Shown piece after piece: positions 42,127 to 52,973 of a stretch of DNA of 64,000 nt. Source of the DNA: Sinomicrobium kalidii (GTDB lineage: Bacteria; Bacteroidota; Bacteroidia; Flavobacteriales; Flavobacteriaceae); NCBI RefSeq assembly GCF_021183825.1, contig NZ_CP089211.1, positions 4,508,501 through 4,572,500 on the forward strand. Reading direction: 5' to 3'. The position numbers were made by a program, and so were the translations under genes. The notes under the pieces were generated by a model. The model searched no databases. It had not been told where the DNA came from and saw only the letters and a program-made list of their open reading frames with translations. Position 1 is the stretch's first letter. Every line of letters begins with the position of its first letter.

Positions 42127-45100
42127 TTAAAATGAAAAGTTAAAACCAACCAACACTGTTTTCTGCTGCGGATAAACCACGGCAGCTCTCGCTTCAATTT
42201 CCGGATCAATTCCATATTGCTTAACGTTGTCAAAAGAGAGCAGATTTGATCCGCCTACGTATATACGCGCTTTTTGCGCACTTATCTTTTCCGCGATTTC
42301 TTTGGGGAAGGTATATCCGAGTTCGAGGTTCCTTATTCTTAAAAAGCGGACGTTGGTCAGCCAGAAATCACTGTTTCTCGCATTTGGTCCCGAATGTCCC
42401 CTGCGGATGGCGGGATAGTGCCCCGGAATCCATTCGCTGTTCGGATCATACGGATCGGCACGGTGCCACCGGTCTTCCAGTAAATACGCAGGAGAGTTAC
42501 CACCGGCGTGATAGGGATTTCTGAGTTCGTAATCCTGGAACCAGGATTGCATGGCACCACCGGCGAAATCGATATTCAGATCAATGCCTTTCCAGTCCAG
42601 TCCGATATTCCCTCCGAAAGACATCATGGGGGCCCAGCCCGTAGGATAACCGATAGGGCGCTCGTCCATACCGTTAATGGTACCGTCTCCGTTCACATCC
42701 TTGTAAATAAAATCGCCGGGGAGTTGGGTCCTGTTGTTTTGTCCGTCGTTGTTCACAGGGTGATTCCTGATCTCTTCTTCATTCTGAAAACGGCCAACCA
42801 CCTGATATCCCCACCAGACACCGCCCCACCGGTCTTCTGCGGAACCGCGGTACTCATCCCATGAATTTCCGAAGCGTGGCTTGTAGGTCTTTATACTTCT
42901 GTAACGGGAATAGGTGAAATTACCGCTAACGGTATAATTAAGCTCACCGACGGAGTTTCTGTAGGTAATAATTCCTTCTCCTCCGTAGTAGCCGTTCTCG
43001 TTGAGGTTCTCATTGGGAAGCGTATAACCTACTTCGCTTGGCAACAGTACATCATACCGTGGGGCAGGGACCCCCGTTCTTACGATCTTAAACAGATCGG
43101 CCGTCATGCTTAGTTTGTTGTCGAACATGGCCACATCGATACCGATATTGGAGTTGGTGTTTTTTACCCACGACAAGTTATCGACCGGTAGCCCTCTGGG
43201 CCTTATTCCGGTGGTAAAGCTGCCGTCCAGTACGGCATTTCCGTTATTCCAGGTATAGCCTCCGAGATATCCGAACATGCTCACTCCTTCTTCTTTTCCT
43301 GTCTGGCCGATGGATGCCCTGATTTTTAAATTGTTAACAACACCTTTCAAGCCTTTGAAAAAGGGTTCTTCGGAAATACGCCATCCCAGGGATACACCGG
43401 GGAAGAAACCCCAGCGGTGCCCCGGAGGGTATAGGTAGGAAGCGTCGTAACGTCCTAATAATTCGAGCAGGTATTTGCCCTTGTAATTGTAATTGATCTT
43501 TCCGATATAGCCGGCCCTTGCTTCGTAATCCCAGGCGTCATTGAACGAATTCAATTTATCGAATTCCAGCAGGGGAAGGTAATCGTTGGAAGGATTGGTT
43601 CCCAGTTGCAGGTAATCCTTTTCATAATCAGACCGTTCATAGGCTGCGGTAACAGATAGCGAATGGTCGCCGAAGGTTTTGGAATAATCCAGTTGGAACT
43701 GGGTATATCTCGAAACCACTTCCCGTTCGGTCTGAAATCTCCATCCGCCATCGACTCCCCCGGTGCGGTCATAAATGTCTTCGGCTTCATTATAGGTGTA
43801 AACATCATAGGTATATTGAAAACCGTCGAATTTATTGTTGGTATAGTTATAGGAAAAGGTTCCTTTTGCCTTCAGGCCGAAATCAAAATCATAGGTAGCA
43901 AATAAGTTGATATTGAGATTGCGTCCCAGATTGTCTTTATAACCTGCAATATCCCGGTCGAACAAAGCCGGGTTTCTCGAATAATCGCGGGTATGATTGA
44001 TATAATCGGGATTGTCATTGGCATAGGGGCCTACCGTGGGGATATTACTGAACATTCCCAGGATGGCCGAAAAATAACCGTCTCCGCCGGGCAGGCCGAC
44101 ATCCCGGGTTTTTTCCTGTCTTCCGCTTATTTGTGTTCCTATACTTAAATGCTTTGTTATATCGGATTCCAGGTTGGCCTGTAAATTGGTTCTTTCGTAT
44201 GAGAAGTCTTCCATTAATGCATCCTGGTGGGTGTTGGCCACAGAAAGGTAATAATTCGTTTTCTCCGATCCTCCCGTTACGTTGGCATTAATGTGATATT
44301 GCGGAATATTTTTGCGCATCACAAGGTCGTAGTAATCGTAGCTCCGGTACCCGGGTTCGGTCCCTGCCTGCCACCTGGCCAGTTCTTCCGGTGTATATAC
44401 GCTGTTGGGGTCCTGCCCGGCATTTTGTGCGGCTTCTACTAACCCTCTTGTATATTGCGCGGCATTGGCCAGTTTCGGGAACCTGGTTAAATTCTGCCAG
44501 CCGTAATATCCGTTGACGTTGATCCGGACATCTTCGTTTTTTCTCCCTTTTTTGGTGGTTACGAGCACCACGCCGTTGGCCGCCCGCATTCCGTAAATGG
44601 CGGCGGAAGCGTCCTTCAGGATGGTGATACTTTCTATATCCTCCAGGTTCAGCGAATTGAATATATCGTTCCCGGAAACGTTTGGCGATTGTACCCAGTC
44701 GCCACCCGTTTGTCCTCCATAGGGAATACCGTCAATCACAAAGAGCGGGTTTCCCATGTTCCTGACTTCGATCGCAGCGCCCCTTCCGGGCCTGGCATCT
44801 TTTGCCCTTACCGATACTCCCGGCGTCTTTCCGGCCAGTGCCCCGGCCGTAGTGGTTGAAGAAGATCTTACCAGGTCTTCGGACTTAATGTTACTTATGG
44901 CAGCGGTTACTTCTTTCTTTTTCTGGGTACCGTAACCCACTACCACAACCTCGTCCAGCGATGCAATATCGGCTTGCAGTGTTACTTCCGTGAAAAGGTC
45001 GTCGTTAACAGGCACTTCCTGTGTTTTAAAGCCTATGAATGAAATAACCAGAACAACATCTTCGGGGCCTGAAACAGTTAAACTAAATTCCCCGTCCATA

Positions 45101-45285
45101 TCGGTCATGGTACCGTTGGAGCCTCCTTTTTCAACTACGGCTGCCCCCGGGAGAGGGACTCCCTCATCATCTAAAACCCGACCATTGATCTCGGTTTCCT
45201 GTGCGGTGAGAACAGAAGTAAAGGCTACGAAAACTGCAATGCATAACCATTTTATACTTCCTGATCTCAGTAATTTTTGATACAT
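42127..45285 (-). CDS. SusC/RagA-family TonB-dependent transporter (PUL 2)
   Basis: 1052 residues. Signal peptide to about residue 29 (SVLTAQ), carboxypeptidase-D-like domain (INGRVLDDEGVPLPGAAV), plug beginning DEVVVVGYGTQKKKEVTAAI, then a barrel ending VLVGFNFSF. There is no STN domain. It is the first gene of the PUL 2 transcript and is divergent from the HTCS gene across 219 bases, a typical arrangement for direct HTCS activation. Confidence 0.96.
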   Translation of the reverse strand: MYQKLLRSGSIKWLCIAVFVAFTSVLTAQETEINGRVLDDEGVPLPGAAVVEKGGSNGTMTDMDGEFSLTVSGPEDVVLVISFIGFKTQEVPVNDDLFTEVTLQADIASLDEVVVVGYGTQKKKEVTAAISNIKSEDLVRSSSTTTAGALAGKTPGVSVRAKDARPGRGAAIEVRNMGNPLFVIDGIPYGGQTGGDWVQSPNVSGNDIFNSLNLEDIESITILKDASAAIYGMRAANGVVLVTTKKGRKNEDVRINVNGYYGWQNLTRFPKLANAAQYTRGLVEAAQNAGQDPNSVYTPEELARWQAGTEPGYRSYDYYDLVMRKNIPQYHINANVTGGSEKTNYYLSVANTHQDALMEDFSYERTNLQANLESDITKHLSIGTQISGRQEKTRDVGLPGGDGYFSAILGMFSNIPTVGPYANDNPDYINHTRDYSRNPALFDRDIAGYKDNLGRNLNINLFATYDFDFGLKAKGTFSYNYTNNKFDGFQYTYDVYTYNEAEDIYDRTGGVDGGWRFQTEREVVSRYTQFQLDYSKTFGDHSLSVTAAYERSDYEKDYLQLGTNPSNDYLPLLEFDKLNSFNDAWDYEARAGYIGKINYNYKGKYLLELLGRYDASYLYPPGHRWGFFPGVSLGWRISEEPFFKGLKGVVNNLKIRASIGQTGKEEGVSMFGYLGGYTWNNGNAVLDGSFTTGIRPRGLPVDNLSWVKNTNSNIGIDVAMFDNKLSMTADLFKIVRTGVPAPRYDVLLPSEVGYTLPNENLNENGYYGGEGIITYRNSVGELNYTVSGNFTYSRYRSIKTYKPRFGNSWDEYRGSAEDRWGGVWWGYQVVGRFQNEEEIRNHPVNNDGQNNRTQLPGDFIYKDVNGDGTINGMDERPIGYPTGWAPMMSFGGNIGLDWKGIDLNIDFAGGAMQSWFQDYELRNPYHAGGNSPAYLLEDRWHRADPYDPNSEWIPGHYPAIRRGHSGPNARNSDFWLTNVRFLRIRNLELGYTFPKEIAEKISAQKARIYVGGSNLLSFDNVKQYGIDPEIEARAAVVYPQQKTVLVGFNFSF

Positions 45286-45504
45286 ACGTTAGTGGTTTTG
45301 GTTAAATAAATTATAAGTTGGTTAACTTGCTCGTTAAAATGTAGTAAGGGCGCTAATTCATTAACAGGAATACAATGTTCTTAATTTTGTGTTAATAAAA
45401 CCGGGTGCTATCTGTCAAATTATGGGGTATAAATTGTCCGGATTTGTGATATGATACAATTATAAATGTTATTTTTACATTTTAATTAAAGAAGAGGGGG
45501 AAAG

Positions 45505-48500
45505 ATGAGAATGTATAAACCTCAAACAGCAGTCGTATTTATATTGTTTTGGAATGTTTTTTTTCCTCAACAGGCCCCGAAACATGAGGTGATTTCGAAT
45601 GATTTATATTTTCACCTGATCAATGTCAGATCGGGGCTCTCCAATAATGTTATAAATGATGTTGTTCAGGATTCCCTGGGCTTTTTATGGATCGGTACGG
45701 ATGACGGGCTGAACCGTTTTGACGGGACCAACTTTAAAACGTTCAAAAAAAATGTAAGACACAGGGATGCGGGGCTGGCAAATAATTATGTCCAGTCGCT
45801 GGTACTGAAAAACGGAAACGAACTCCTTGTAGGCACTGATGAAGGGCTCAATATTTACGATATCCGGTACGACCGGTTAGACCTGGTTGACCATAACGAC
45901 GGGCTCCTGAACAATAGTGTGAGCAGTCTTGTTTTAACCGGCACTGAAGAGGTCATTGTCGGCACTTATCGCGGAGGTATACAGTTTCTCGATTCGGATT
46001 ATCATTTTTCAGAAACGGAAAGTTCCGTAAATCAGACGATCTCATCCGATGAAATCTCTTCCATGACTTTACAGGGCGATTCCGTGCTCTGGGTCGGCAC
46101 TTTTAATAACGGCCTCAATAAGATTGATTATAAAAAAGGAACGGTTACCAGAATACTGGATGAGGAAAACAGTTTTTTACCGTCATCTGCCATTAACAGT
46201 CTTTATACCGATAGCCGTGAAAACCTCTGGGTAGGGACCCGTAAGGGCATGGGAATAATTACCCGGAACGGGGATTCGATACATTTGGCAAAAGCTTACT
46301 CCCCGGAAAAAGGCCTGAGTGATAACGATGTATTGTGCTTTGAAGAGGATAATAATTCCCGAATGTGGATCGGCACCCGGAACGGGGGTTTGAACATTAT
46401 GGACATACCGACGCTTCCCGAAGCGGACCATCCTATAAAAAACAGGTGGTACCTCCCCGCCGGGGACGGGTCGAGTGTTTACAACCGGACAGTGTCTTCC
46501 ATAATGATGGATAACAGTGGAAAAATGTGGATAGGAACACCTACGGGACTGAACTATGTAGATCCCGGGGGCGAACTTGTTAATGTAATTCGGCATAACG
46601 AAGCTATGCGTGAAAGCATTAGTCACAATCGTATCGGGGCGCTGGGGAGAACAGAAGACGGAAAAATATGGATCGGTACCGATGGGGGAGGACTGGACCT
46701 GTTTGACCCCGAATCCCGGAAGTACACCCATTTTAAACATAACGAACACGATAATACCAGTCTCAGTAATAATTATATCCTCTCCATACTTCAGGACAGC
46801 CGCAGCAGGGTGTGGGTCGGGACATACAGGGGCGGCATCAATCTGATGGTGCCGGGAGAGGACGGGTTTGTCCACTATTTACAGGGCATGCCGGAAAACG
46901 GGAGCGACGTCAGGGTAATTCACGAAGGAAAGAATAAGGTGATCTGGGCAGGTACCAACCAGGGAGGCCTTTATCGGTATGACGAGTTTTCGGAGGCATT
47001 TCAGTTTGTCGATGCCCTGGGTAAGATCGATATTCGCGATATCGGGGAAGATAAGAACGGAGATTTATGGCTGGCCACATTCGGATCGGGAATTATCAGG
47101 TATGATCCGGAGACAGATACATCCGAATCTTTTTATTCCGATGGCCTGAAGAATATACCCAGCAACATTTTCTTTTGCATCCTGCCTGTAAATGAAAACG
47201 AAATCCTGGCAGGTACAAGATACGGAGGGCTGGTAAGATTAGACCCGCAGTCGCATTCAATAATAAATATTACCGAAAAAGACGGATTGAGCAATAATTC
47301 GATAACAGGTTTAGTCGCAGAAAATGAAAACTATGTCTGGCTTTCCACTTTCAACGGGCTCAACAGGTATGACCTGCGTACGCATGAAGTCCTGGATATT
47401 TCCGGTCTGGACAATATCCTGGAAGGCGGATTTAATATCGGGGCGATAACCAGGTCTTCCGGAGGTATGATATATGTTGGCGGAAATAACGGCGTCAATT
47501 ATTTTGACCCGGCCGGGTTTTCCAAATTAGGACAGGACTATCCCCTGATCTTTGAAGAGGTAAGGGTACTGAATAGGAAAGTAAATGTAGGTGACGAAAA
47601 ACAGGGTGTTTTAAATCAATCGCTGGCCTTCCAGGATGAAATTAAGCTGAAGCATGACCAGAACACATTTTCCGTTGATTTTGTCGCATTGAAGTATCCT
47701 CTTGCAAATAATAATATTACCTATTCGTATAAACTTGAAAACTATAATGACTTTTGGATTGATACCCGGGGCCCGGGAACAGCTAATTTTACAAATGTGA
47801 GCCCCGGGAAGTACGAGTTAAAAATAAAAACCAATTCGCCCTATAACGGCAAAGTCATAAAAAGTTTGTTTATAACGGTTACCCCTCCGTTCTGGAAAAC
47901 AGGACCGGCATATATTTTATATGTATTGGTTATCGGCCTGATTACATGGGTTAGTGTCAGCTATTATACGGAACGGTTAAAACTTAAAAACTCATTGGTC
48001 TTTGAAAAAAAGCAACGTCAGTTGGAACACGACCTTAACGAAGAGCGATTGCGGTTTTTCACCGGATTTTCCCACGAATTGAAAACCCCGCTCACCCTGA
48101 TCCTGGCACCCGTGGATAATTTGCTGGGAAAAGTAAAGCAAAAAGAACTGATTGAGAACCTGTTCTTTATAAAGCGGAATGCACAAACCCTTTACAATTC
48201 GATAGATAAACTTCTGGAATTCAGAAAAACAGAAGAAGGCCTGAGTCAGTTGGCTATCGGTCAATACAATATCGGCAAAAAGGTTTATAAGTGGGTTGAA
48301 AATTACCGCCCCCTGGCAAAAGACAAAAAAATAGATCTTCGGGCTTCGGTAGCGGAACCGGAAAAACCTTTTAAATGTGATATTGAAAAAATAGAAGTTG
48401 TTTTCAATAATTTACTTTCAAATGCCATAAAATACTGCAAATGGAAAGGCACCGTAAAAGTGGTTCTTTTTTATGAGGAAAATTACCTTAAAATTAAGGT

Positions 48501-49614
48501 AAGCAATACAGGTTCGGGGATAAATGAACAGGAAGTTGACCAGATTTTCAATTGGTATTACAGGGCCGAGAACAGCATCAGGAAGAACGGAACAGGCATC
48601 GGACTGGCACTTTCCAAAAGGTTTGCCGAACTTCATCAGGGGCATATAACGGTAAAAAGCAAAAAAAATGAGACCACGGAATTTACGCTTTGTTTACCGC
48701 GGACCGTTGTATATGAAAATTATGCCGCGGACGCGATAGATACGAAGACCCCTGAACCGGAAGAATTTGTTGCTTGTAACGAACCCCCGGAAATCAGTAA
48801 AAATGAAGAGAAGATCATTGATTCCTCAGATCGCAGGGATGTGATCCTGCTCATTGATGACAATCCTGAGATCCTGAAATTCCTGGACAGCATACTAAAA
48901 TCGGAATTTGATCTGATACATGCTTCGGATGGAGAAGATGGGGTAGCCAAGGCCATACGATATGTCCCGAACCTGATTATTTCGGATATAATGATGCCAT
49001 TTAAAGACGGTATTGACTTATGTTCGACACTGAAAAATAAAACAACAACAAGTCACATACCCATCGTTCTGTTAACCGCCAAAAGCAATACCGAAAGTGT
49101 AAACACGGGTTTTGAAGAAGGAGCCGATGCCTATATGACCAAACCGTTTAACCCGAAAGTATTACAGACCCGGGTTAAAAACCTTCTGGAGAACAGGATG
49201 AAATTGCGGCATTATTTTTTAAACAGTTTTCACCAGGCAGATACCAACCCCACGGTTGACAACCACTCGAGAATACTGGAAAAGGAAAAGGAGTTTTTAA
49301 AAAAGATGGAAGCCCTTATACTGCATCAATCCGGAAAAGATAAAGTCAATACGGCGTTGTTGATAAAGGAAATCGGAATGAGCAGGACTTCCCTGTACCG
49401 TAAGATCAAGGCCTTAACGGGGCAGAGTATAAACGAATTCGTTCGTGAGGTCAAATTAAAAAGGGCCGCTGACCTGATCCGGAATGAGAGTTATTCGGTC
49501 AGCGAAGCTTCTTATGAAGTAGGATTTAATAGTATAAAGTATTTCAGAAAGATTTTCAAGGAAAAATACGGAACGACACCGTTGCGGTTCAGGTCCGGGG
49601 ATCGGGATTGTTAG
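45505..49614 (+). CDS. Hybrid two-component system regulator (HTCS) of PUL 2
   Basis: 1369 residues, preceded by an unusually purine-rich leader (GAAGAGGGGGAAAG). N-terminal signal or anchor, Reg_prop propellers (repeated LWIGTDDGLNRFD-type blades), Y_Y_Y domain, a membrane helix near 800-820, HisKA with His857 in GFSHELKTPLT, HATPase (LLSNAIKYC, NTGSGINE, GTGIGLAL), receiver with Asp1161 in ISDIMMPFKDG, and AraC-type HTH (MSRTSLYRKIKALTG, VSEASYEVGFNSIKYF). Complete and apparently functional. It should sense a PUL 2 product and switch on the divergent susC operon. Confidence 0.95.
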   Translation: MRMYKPQTAVVFILFWNVFFPQQAPKHEVISNDLYFHLINVRSGLSNNVINDVVQDSLGFLWIGTDDGLNRFDGTNFKTFKKNVRHRDAGLANNYVQSLVLKNGNELLVGTDEGLNIYDIRYDRLDLVDHNDGLLNNSVSSLVLTGTEEVIVGTYRGGIQFLDSDYHFSETESSVNQTISSDEISSMTLQGDSVLWVGTFNNGLNKIDYKKGTVTRILDEENSFLPSSAINSLYTDSRENLWVGTRKGMGIITRNGDSIHLAKAYSPEKGLSDNDVLCFEEDNNSRMWIGTRNGGLNIMDIPTLPEADHPIKNRWYLPAGDGSSVYNRTVSSIMMDNSGKMWIGTPTGLNYVDPGGELVNVIRHNEAMRESISHNRIGALGRTEDGKIWIGTDGGGLDLFDPESRKYTHFKHNEHDNTSLSNNYILSILQDSRSRVWVGTYRGGINLMVPGEDGFVHYLQGMPENGSDVRVIHEGKNKVIWAGTNQGGLYRYDEFSEAFQFVDALGKIDIRDIGEDKNGDLWLATFGSGIIRYDPETDTSESFYSDGLKNIPSNIFFCILPVNENEILAGTRYGGLVRLDPQSHSIINITEKDGLSNNSITGLVAENENYVWLSTFNGLNRYDLRTHEVLDISGLDNILEGGFNIGAITRSSGGMIYVGGNNGVNYFDPAGFSKLGQDYPLIFEEVRVLNRKVNVGDEKQGVLNQSLAFQDEIKLKHDQNTFSVDFVALKYPLANNNITYSYKLENYNDFWIDTRGPGTANFTNVSPGKYELKIKTNSPYNGKVIKSLFITVTPPFWKTGPAYILYVLVIGLITWVSVSYYTERLKLKNSLVFEKKQRQLEHDLNEERLRFFTGFSHELKTPLTLILAPVDNLLGKVKQKELIENLFFIKRNAQTLYNSIDKLLEFRKTEEGLSQLAIGQYNIGKKVYKWVENYRPLAKDKKIDLRASVAEPEKPFKCDIEKIEVVFNNLLSNAIKYCKWKGTVKVVLFYEENYLKIKVSNTGSGINEQEVDQIFNWYYRAENSIRKNGTGIGLALSKRFAELHQGHITVKSKKNETTEFTLCLPRTVVYENYAADAIDTKTPEPEEFVACNEPPEISKNEEKIIDSSDRRDVILLIDDNPEILKFLDSILKSEFDLIHASDGEDGVAKAIRYVPNLIISDIMMPFKDGIDLCSTLKNKTTTSHIPIVLLTAKSNTESVNTGFEEGADAYMTKPFNPKVLQTRVKNLLENRMKLRHYFLNSFHQADTNPTVDNHSRILEKEKEFLKKMEALILHQSGKDKVNTALLIKEIGMSRTSLYRKIKALTGQSINEFVREVKLKRAADLIRNESYSVSEASYEVGFNSIKYFRKIFKEKYGTTPLRFRSGDRDC

Positions 49615-49700
49615 GACTGCGGAGATTTCGGCCGCTATCCTGTAAAATCGTTGTTTTTACAATCCGATAGGTTAACATCATGCAAAAATAATCCGTAATA

Positions 49701-50561
49701 TCAATGCCGTTCAAAATAATCGCTGACGGTATACCAGGCTTTTTTCTTTTCCCCTTTATCCGAAAGCAGTCCCTTCCGGTTCCATCCTTTCTGATACACG
49801 GGGTGAAGTCGGCTAAGGGATCTGTAATCTACCAGTATCCAGGGGCATACACCGGCCAGGTCTGGCATGGACCTGAACATTTTACCTGGTCTTCATATAC
49901 TTTTTCCTGGTATTCCTCGGTCCAGTAAGCGGCCTCATCAACCGGACCGTAATTGCTTCCGTACAGGGCTTCGGCACCGAATTCGGAAATAAAAAGGGGC
50001 TTGTCGACATTCAGTTCCCATTTGGCCTTTTCCGGAGCGCCCTGCCAGGGTTCATACCAGCAGATATACTCGTTGACCGAAACGAAATCGACATGTTTAT
50101 AGATCGGGTCCTGCACTTTAAAAGTGTGGTCTGTATATTGCTGTGAATTGGCTACGGAGGTGATCAGCCGCGTTGAATCGATCTTACTGCAGTTCTCCGT
50201 CAGTTCAATAAGGGCTTCGGTAATACCGGAATGTTTTTTTGTACCAGACCACACCCTCAAAATAGGTCAGCGAAGGCATCTGGGTGTTAAAATCCCCGGG
50301 AACATTTAAAACCGGGCCGCCTTTAAAGGCATATTCCACAAAGTCCGTTTTCTTTTCCGGTTCTCTTTCCTCCCATACCTTTCGCCAGTCCCCGATGCCC
50401 ATGGGGTCTATAATGGCTTGCCATTCACCGTTCAGGCCGGTGTAGCTGCGCCCCTCCGCATTTATCATGGCACTTTGTGCAAAGCCCGGATGGAAAAGGA
50501 AGAACAGGAAAAAAACAGATAAAAAGGTTTTCACGTAATGAGGTTTCGGAAACTCGGTCAT
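49701..50561 (-). pseudogene. Decayed GH2 beta-glucuronidase-like gene with internal deletion and frameshift
   Basis: Three pieces in three frames belong to one GH2 protein. 50561 to ~50230 encodes a signal peptide plus the start of the jelly roll, ending at FEGVVWYKKTF. Then the frame jumps near the A7 run (50234-50240) to a late TIM-barrel segment (DSTRLITSVANSQQYTDHTF and FISEFGAEALYG, with the nucleophile-type Glu). A one-base loss in an A-run at 49880-49883 shifts the frame again, and the true C-terminus (MFRSMPDLAGVCPWILVDYR, then YTVSDYFERH) ends at TGA 49701. About 300 residues appear missing from the middle, including the acid/base region. It lies between PULs and may be a dead remnant. 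Confidence 0.85.
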
Positions 50562-51394
50562 AAATTCAATCTTTTTGCCCCGGTGTCTGGGTTTTCTACT
50601 TTTAAAGCCAAAAAATGAACTGCAATATCCCGATCTGTCTTTTCTGAAGATGAGGATACGTATTCATTGCTGTCAAAAATATTAACAATAATGTTATTTA
50701 TACACTTACTTTTTGTTTTATTTTTTATGAAACTTTATGAGGGTAGGGTTGTGCCCGTGCCTGTTGCGGAAAGAGTAAAAGAAAAACGATAGGGACATTA
50801 CAGCCTTATCGATAGTCCGGAAAACAGGACAGAACCATCACCCCAAAGGGGCAATCATGTCCGGATTCCCTTATACGGTTTAAGCCTGATATCTTAATAA
50901 TACCAGGCGAATCATCTGAAATTCAATAAGATAATACGGGTCAGGACCAAAAGCTGTCTGTGGAGTGAAATCGGATTTTAGATATGGGCTATGATATGTA
51001 AGACCTATGACTATAAGATGCTCTGATGACAGTGAAAGCAACTTGTAACCTGTAACGTAAACATTTGGGCATGATCCGGCAATATCTTCTGCATAGAAAG
51101 AACTATTGCGTTATACTTTTAATTTCCATACAGCGCTCTGTGTAACTTTGTGCCTGCTTTGCGAACCCTTTGTGGTAAAATAAAGCCCATGACATGGAAA
51201 ACCACGCAGACCAGAAAGTTTTCACCACGTCCACAAAGTCAGGGGCTTTTGAAATGTCTGTCCATATTACAGCACGTGCGGATGTTTGGTACAAATAGTT
51301 TTTATGTGTATAACCCGATAACATTAAATAATAGCCCCCCCGGGGAGCGATCTTCAGTTTCTATTTCTTAGCGAAGTTCATGCTGATTTGAATA
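50562..51394. other. 833-base gene-free gap
   Basis: No supported gene on either strand; the short open frames here look accidental. A TATTTTTG box on the minus strand at 50674-50681 may be the old promoter of the GH2 pseudogene. CCCCAAAGGGG at 50840-50850 is a small palindrome. 51111-51178 and 51291-51325 resemble sequences at 14228-14300 and 23508-23542. Confidence 0.55.
51111..51178. repeat. Dispersed intergenic repeat
   Basis: CTTTTAATTTCCATACAG, CTGTGTAACTTTGTG and CCTTTGTGGTAAAAT words match, in order and with small gaps, the stretch at 14228-14300. It resembles a repeat that I recall from other bacterial intergenic regions. Confidence 0.5.
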
Positions 51395-52306
51395 TTACCA
51401 TTCTTTTCTCTCCTGTTCCGGATTTTTCCGCTTTTTATTTCCGATCTGGAAGGCCCTGGAAATGTTAAATCCGAAGTGAATGTCTCCCTTGAAAAAGTCG
51501 TCGGTGGTCTCTGTGATAAATGCCTTTTCGATCATGGTAATGGCATTGGAGACCATTAACTGGAACACATGCCCTCCGGTTTCGATATCCACACTAAGGG
51601 CAAAGGCGTCTTTGGTATTGACGGATTCCAAAGGATTGATGGTATAAAAATACTCGGCATTGACAGATACTCTTTTGCTTATCTTGTAACGCCCTCCCGC
51701 TCCTACGGCAAAAATATCGTGCGGATCGGCATCCGTTTCCACGGTATTCCGGTGTACATAGGTGGGGGAGAGTTGGAGGGAGAGGTCTTCGTTAAATTTC
51801 CTGGCAATGAGCACCTGGGTGGTGTAGAACAGGCGATCGCTGAAATCGGGTTTGTCATCCGGGTCGTAGTCTTTCAGTGTTTTCCATGCGGTACTGCCGA
51901 ACAGGGAGACGCTTAACGGAAATGGCTTTTCTCCGGTAGCCTGTTTCAGGAGTTTGTATTTTACAAAACCGTCATAGGTTTTTTCAAACGAACTCCTTCC
52001 TATGCCGAACATAAGGTCATCGGTGAGGGCATATTCCAGGGCAAACCGGATATTGGAATTGTCCAGGCCGAAGAATTCGTCAATACCGTCATTGATCCTC
52101 CCGAAACGGTGAGAGATGAGAAATTCCAGGACGCCTTTTTTCCGGTTTTCTACGGAATGCCCGTTAATAATGCGGGTACCTTTAAAAGTGGCACTTACAT
52201 ATTCTTTGTGCTGCGGAGTCTCTTCATCGAGTATCTCCATTAAATCCTGGGCGGCTATATGACCGTAAAGGCCCAGGAAAAGCAATATCAGTAGTGTTTT
52301 CTTCAT
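51395..52306 (-). CDS. DUF5777 family beta-barrel protein
   Basis: 303 residues with a signal peptide ending at HIAAQ. The rest is beta-strand-rich with alternating aromatic/polar patterns (RIINGHSVENRKKGVLEFLI, SHRFGRINDG, FALEYALTDDLMFGIGRSSF), as in small outer-membrane barrels. I recognise the DUF5777 pattern; no molecular function is known to me. It is the last gene of the minus-strand envelope cluster (PF03640, cytochrome, OB-fold, YceI), with 99 bases to the YceI stop. A pore or scaffold for the redox proteins is speculation. Confidence 0.8.
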   Translation of the reverse strand: MKKTLLILLFLGLYGHIAAQDLMEILDEETPQHKEYVSATFKGTRIINGHSVENRKKGVLEFLISHRFGRINDGIDEFFGLDNSNIRFALEYALTDDLMFGIGRSSFEKTYDGFVKYKLLKQATGEKPFPLSVSLFGSTAWKTLKDYDPDDKPDFSDRLFYTTQVLIARKFNEDLSLQLSPTYVHRNTVETDADPHDIFAVGAGGRYKISKRVSVNAEYFYTINPLESVNTKDAFALSVDIETGGHVFQLMVSNAITMIEKAFITETTDDFFKGDIHFGFNISRAFQIGNKKRKNPEQERKEW

Positions 52307-52405
52307 TTTTTGGTAAATGGTTTATACGCCCCGGTGCTATTGTAGTTTTTCACTAAAGCACGGTGTTACGGGACTGTTCAATAAGACTTCCGGTTTTTTT
52401 TGAAT

Positions 52406-52954
52406 TTAATTGTAGGGCAGGTGTTCCAGTTTAAAGGAAACCTCCACTTCTTTGGCAATATTGTTACGGACAATGGCCGGTATTTTAATGTCGTAATCCG
52501 CAACGGTTACCATAAACTTTCCGGTCAGGACTACTTTTTTTTCTTCCAGATCGGTTTTGGCTTCGATCCGGACCGGTTTTGTAATACCGTGAATGGTCAG
52601 TTTTCCGTCGATCTCGGCTATGTGGTTTTCTCCCGACAGGAGTTCTTCCAGGTTTTGTATGTTCCCTGCAAAAGTGGCCTTCGGAAACTTATCGGATTCG
52701 ACGTAATTTTCATTAAAATGCTCCTGCATCAGGGCTTTTTCAAAAACAAAAGATTTCATCAGTATGCTTATGGCAATCTCACCACCGGAAAGGTCAATAA
52801 TGCTCAACACTTGTTTGTTTTCTGCCTTGATATCCTCTACCGGGGTATGCGAATAAAAGGAAATATCGCCCTGCTTGGTGAGGTATTTTTCCTGGGAAAA
52901 CAGTATGGAATGGCAGCACATAAAAACCAGTAATACTATAAATCTGATACGCAT
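52406..52954 (-). CDS. YceI-family periplasmic lipocalin-like protein
   Basis: 182 residues with a signal peptide (to about residue 20, LFSQ). The YceI barrel signatures are ISFYSHTPVEDI, ESDKFPKATFAGNI and LTIHGITKPV. YceI proteins bind a polyisoprenoid or other amphiphile in a lipocalin-like cavity and are often encoded beside cytochromes. It starts 20 bases after the stop of the OB-fold gene, so it is co-transcribed. The ligand is unknown. Confidence 0.92.
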   Translation of the reverse strand: MRIRFIVLLVFMCCHSILFSQEKYLTKQGDISFYSHTPVEDIKAENKQVLSIIDLSGGEIAISILMKSFVFEKALMQEHFNENYVESDKFPKATFAGNIQNLEELLSGENHIAEIDGKLTIHGITKPVRIEAKTDLEEKKVVLTGKFMVTVADYDIKIPAIVRNNIAKEVEVSFKLEHLPYN

Positions 52955-52973
52955 TTTATTAAATATTTTTTAG

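Noticed and set aside
42117..42233. 39-residue N-terminal extension of the PUL 2 SusD
   Set aside because: It overlaps the 3' end of the susC gene and precedes a good lipoprotein signal; the ATG at 42116 is the better start.
51103..51324. Possible 73-residue protein on the minus strand
   Set aside because: It lies within dispersed repeat sequence, has no family motif, and its frame follows the repeat words.
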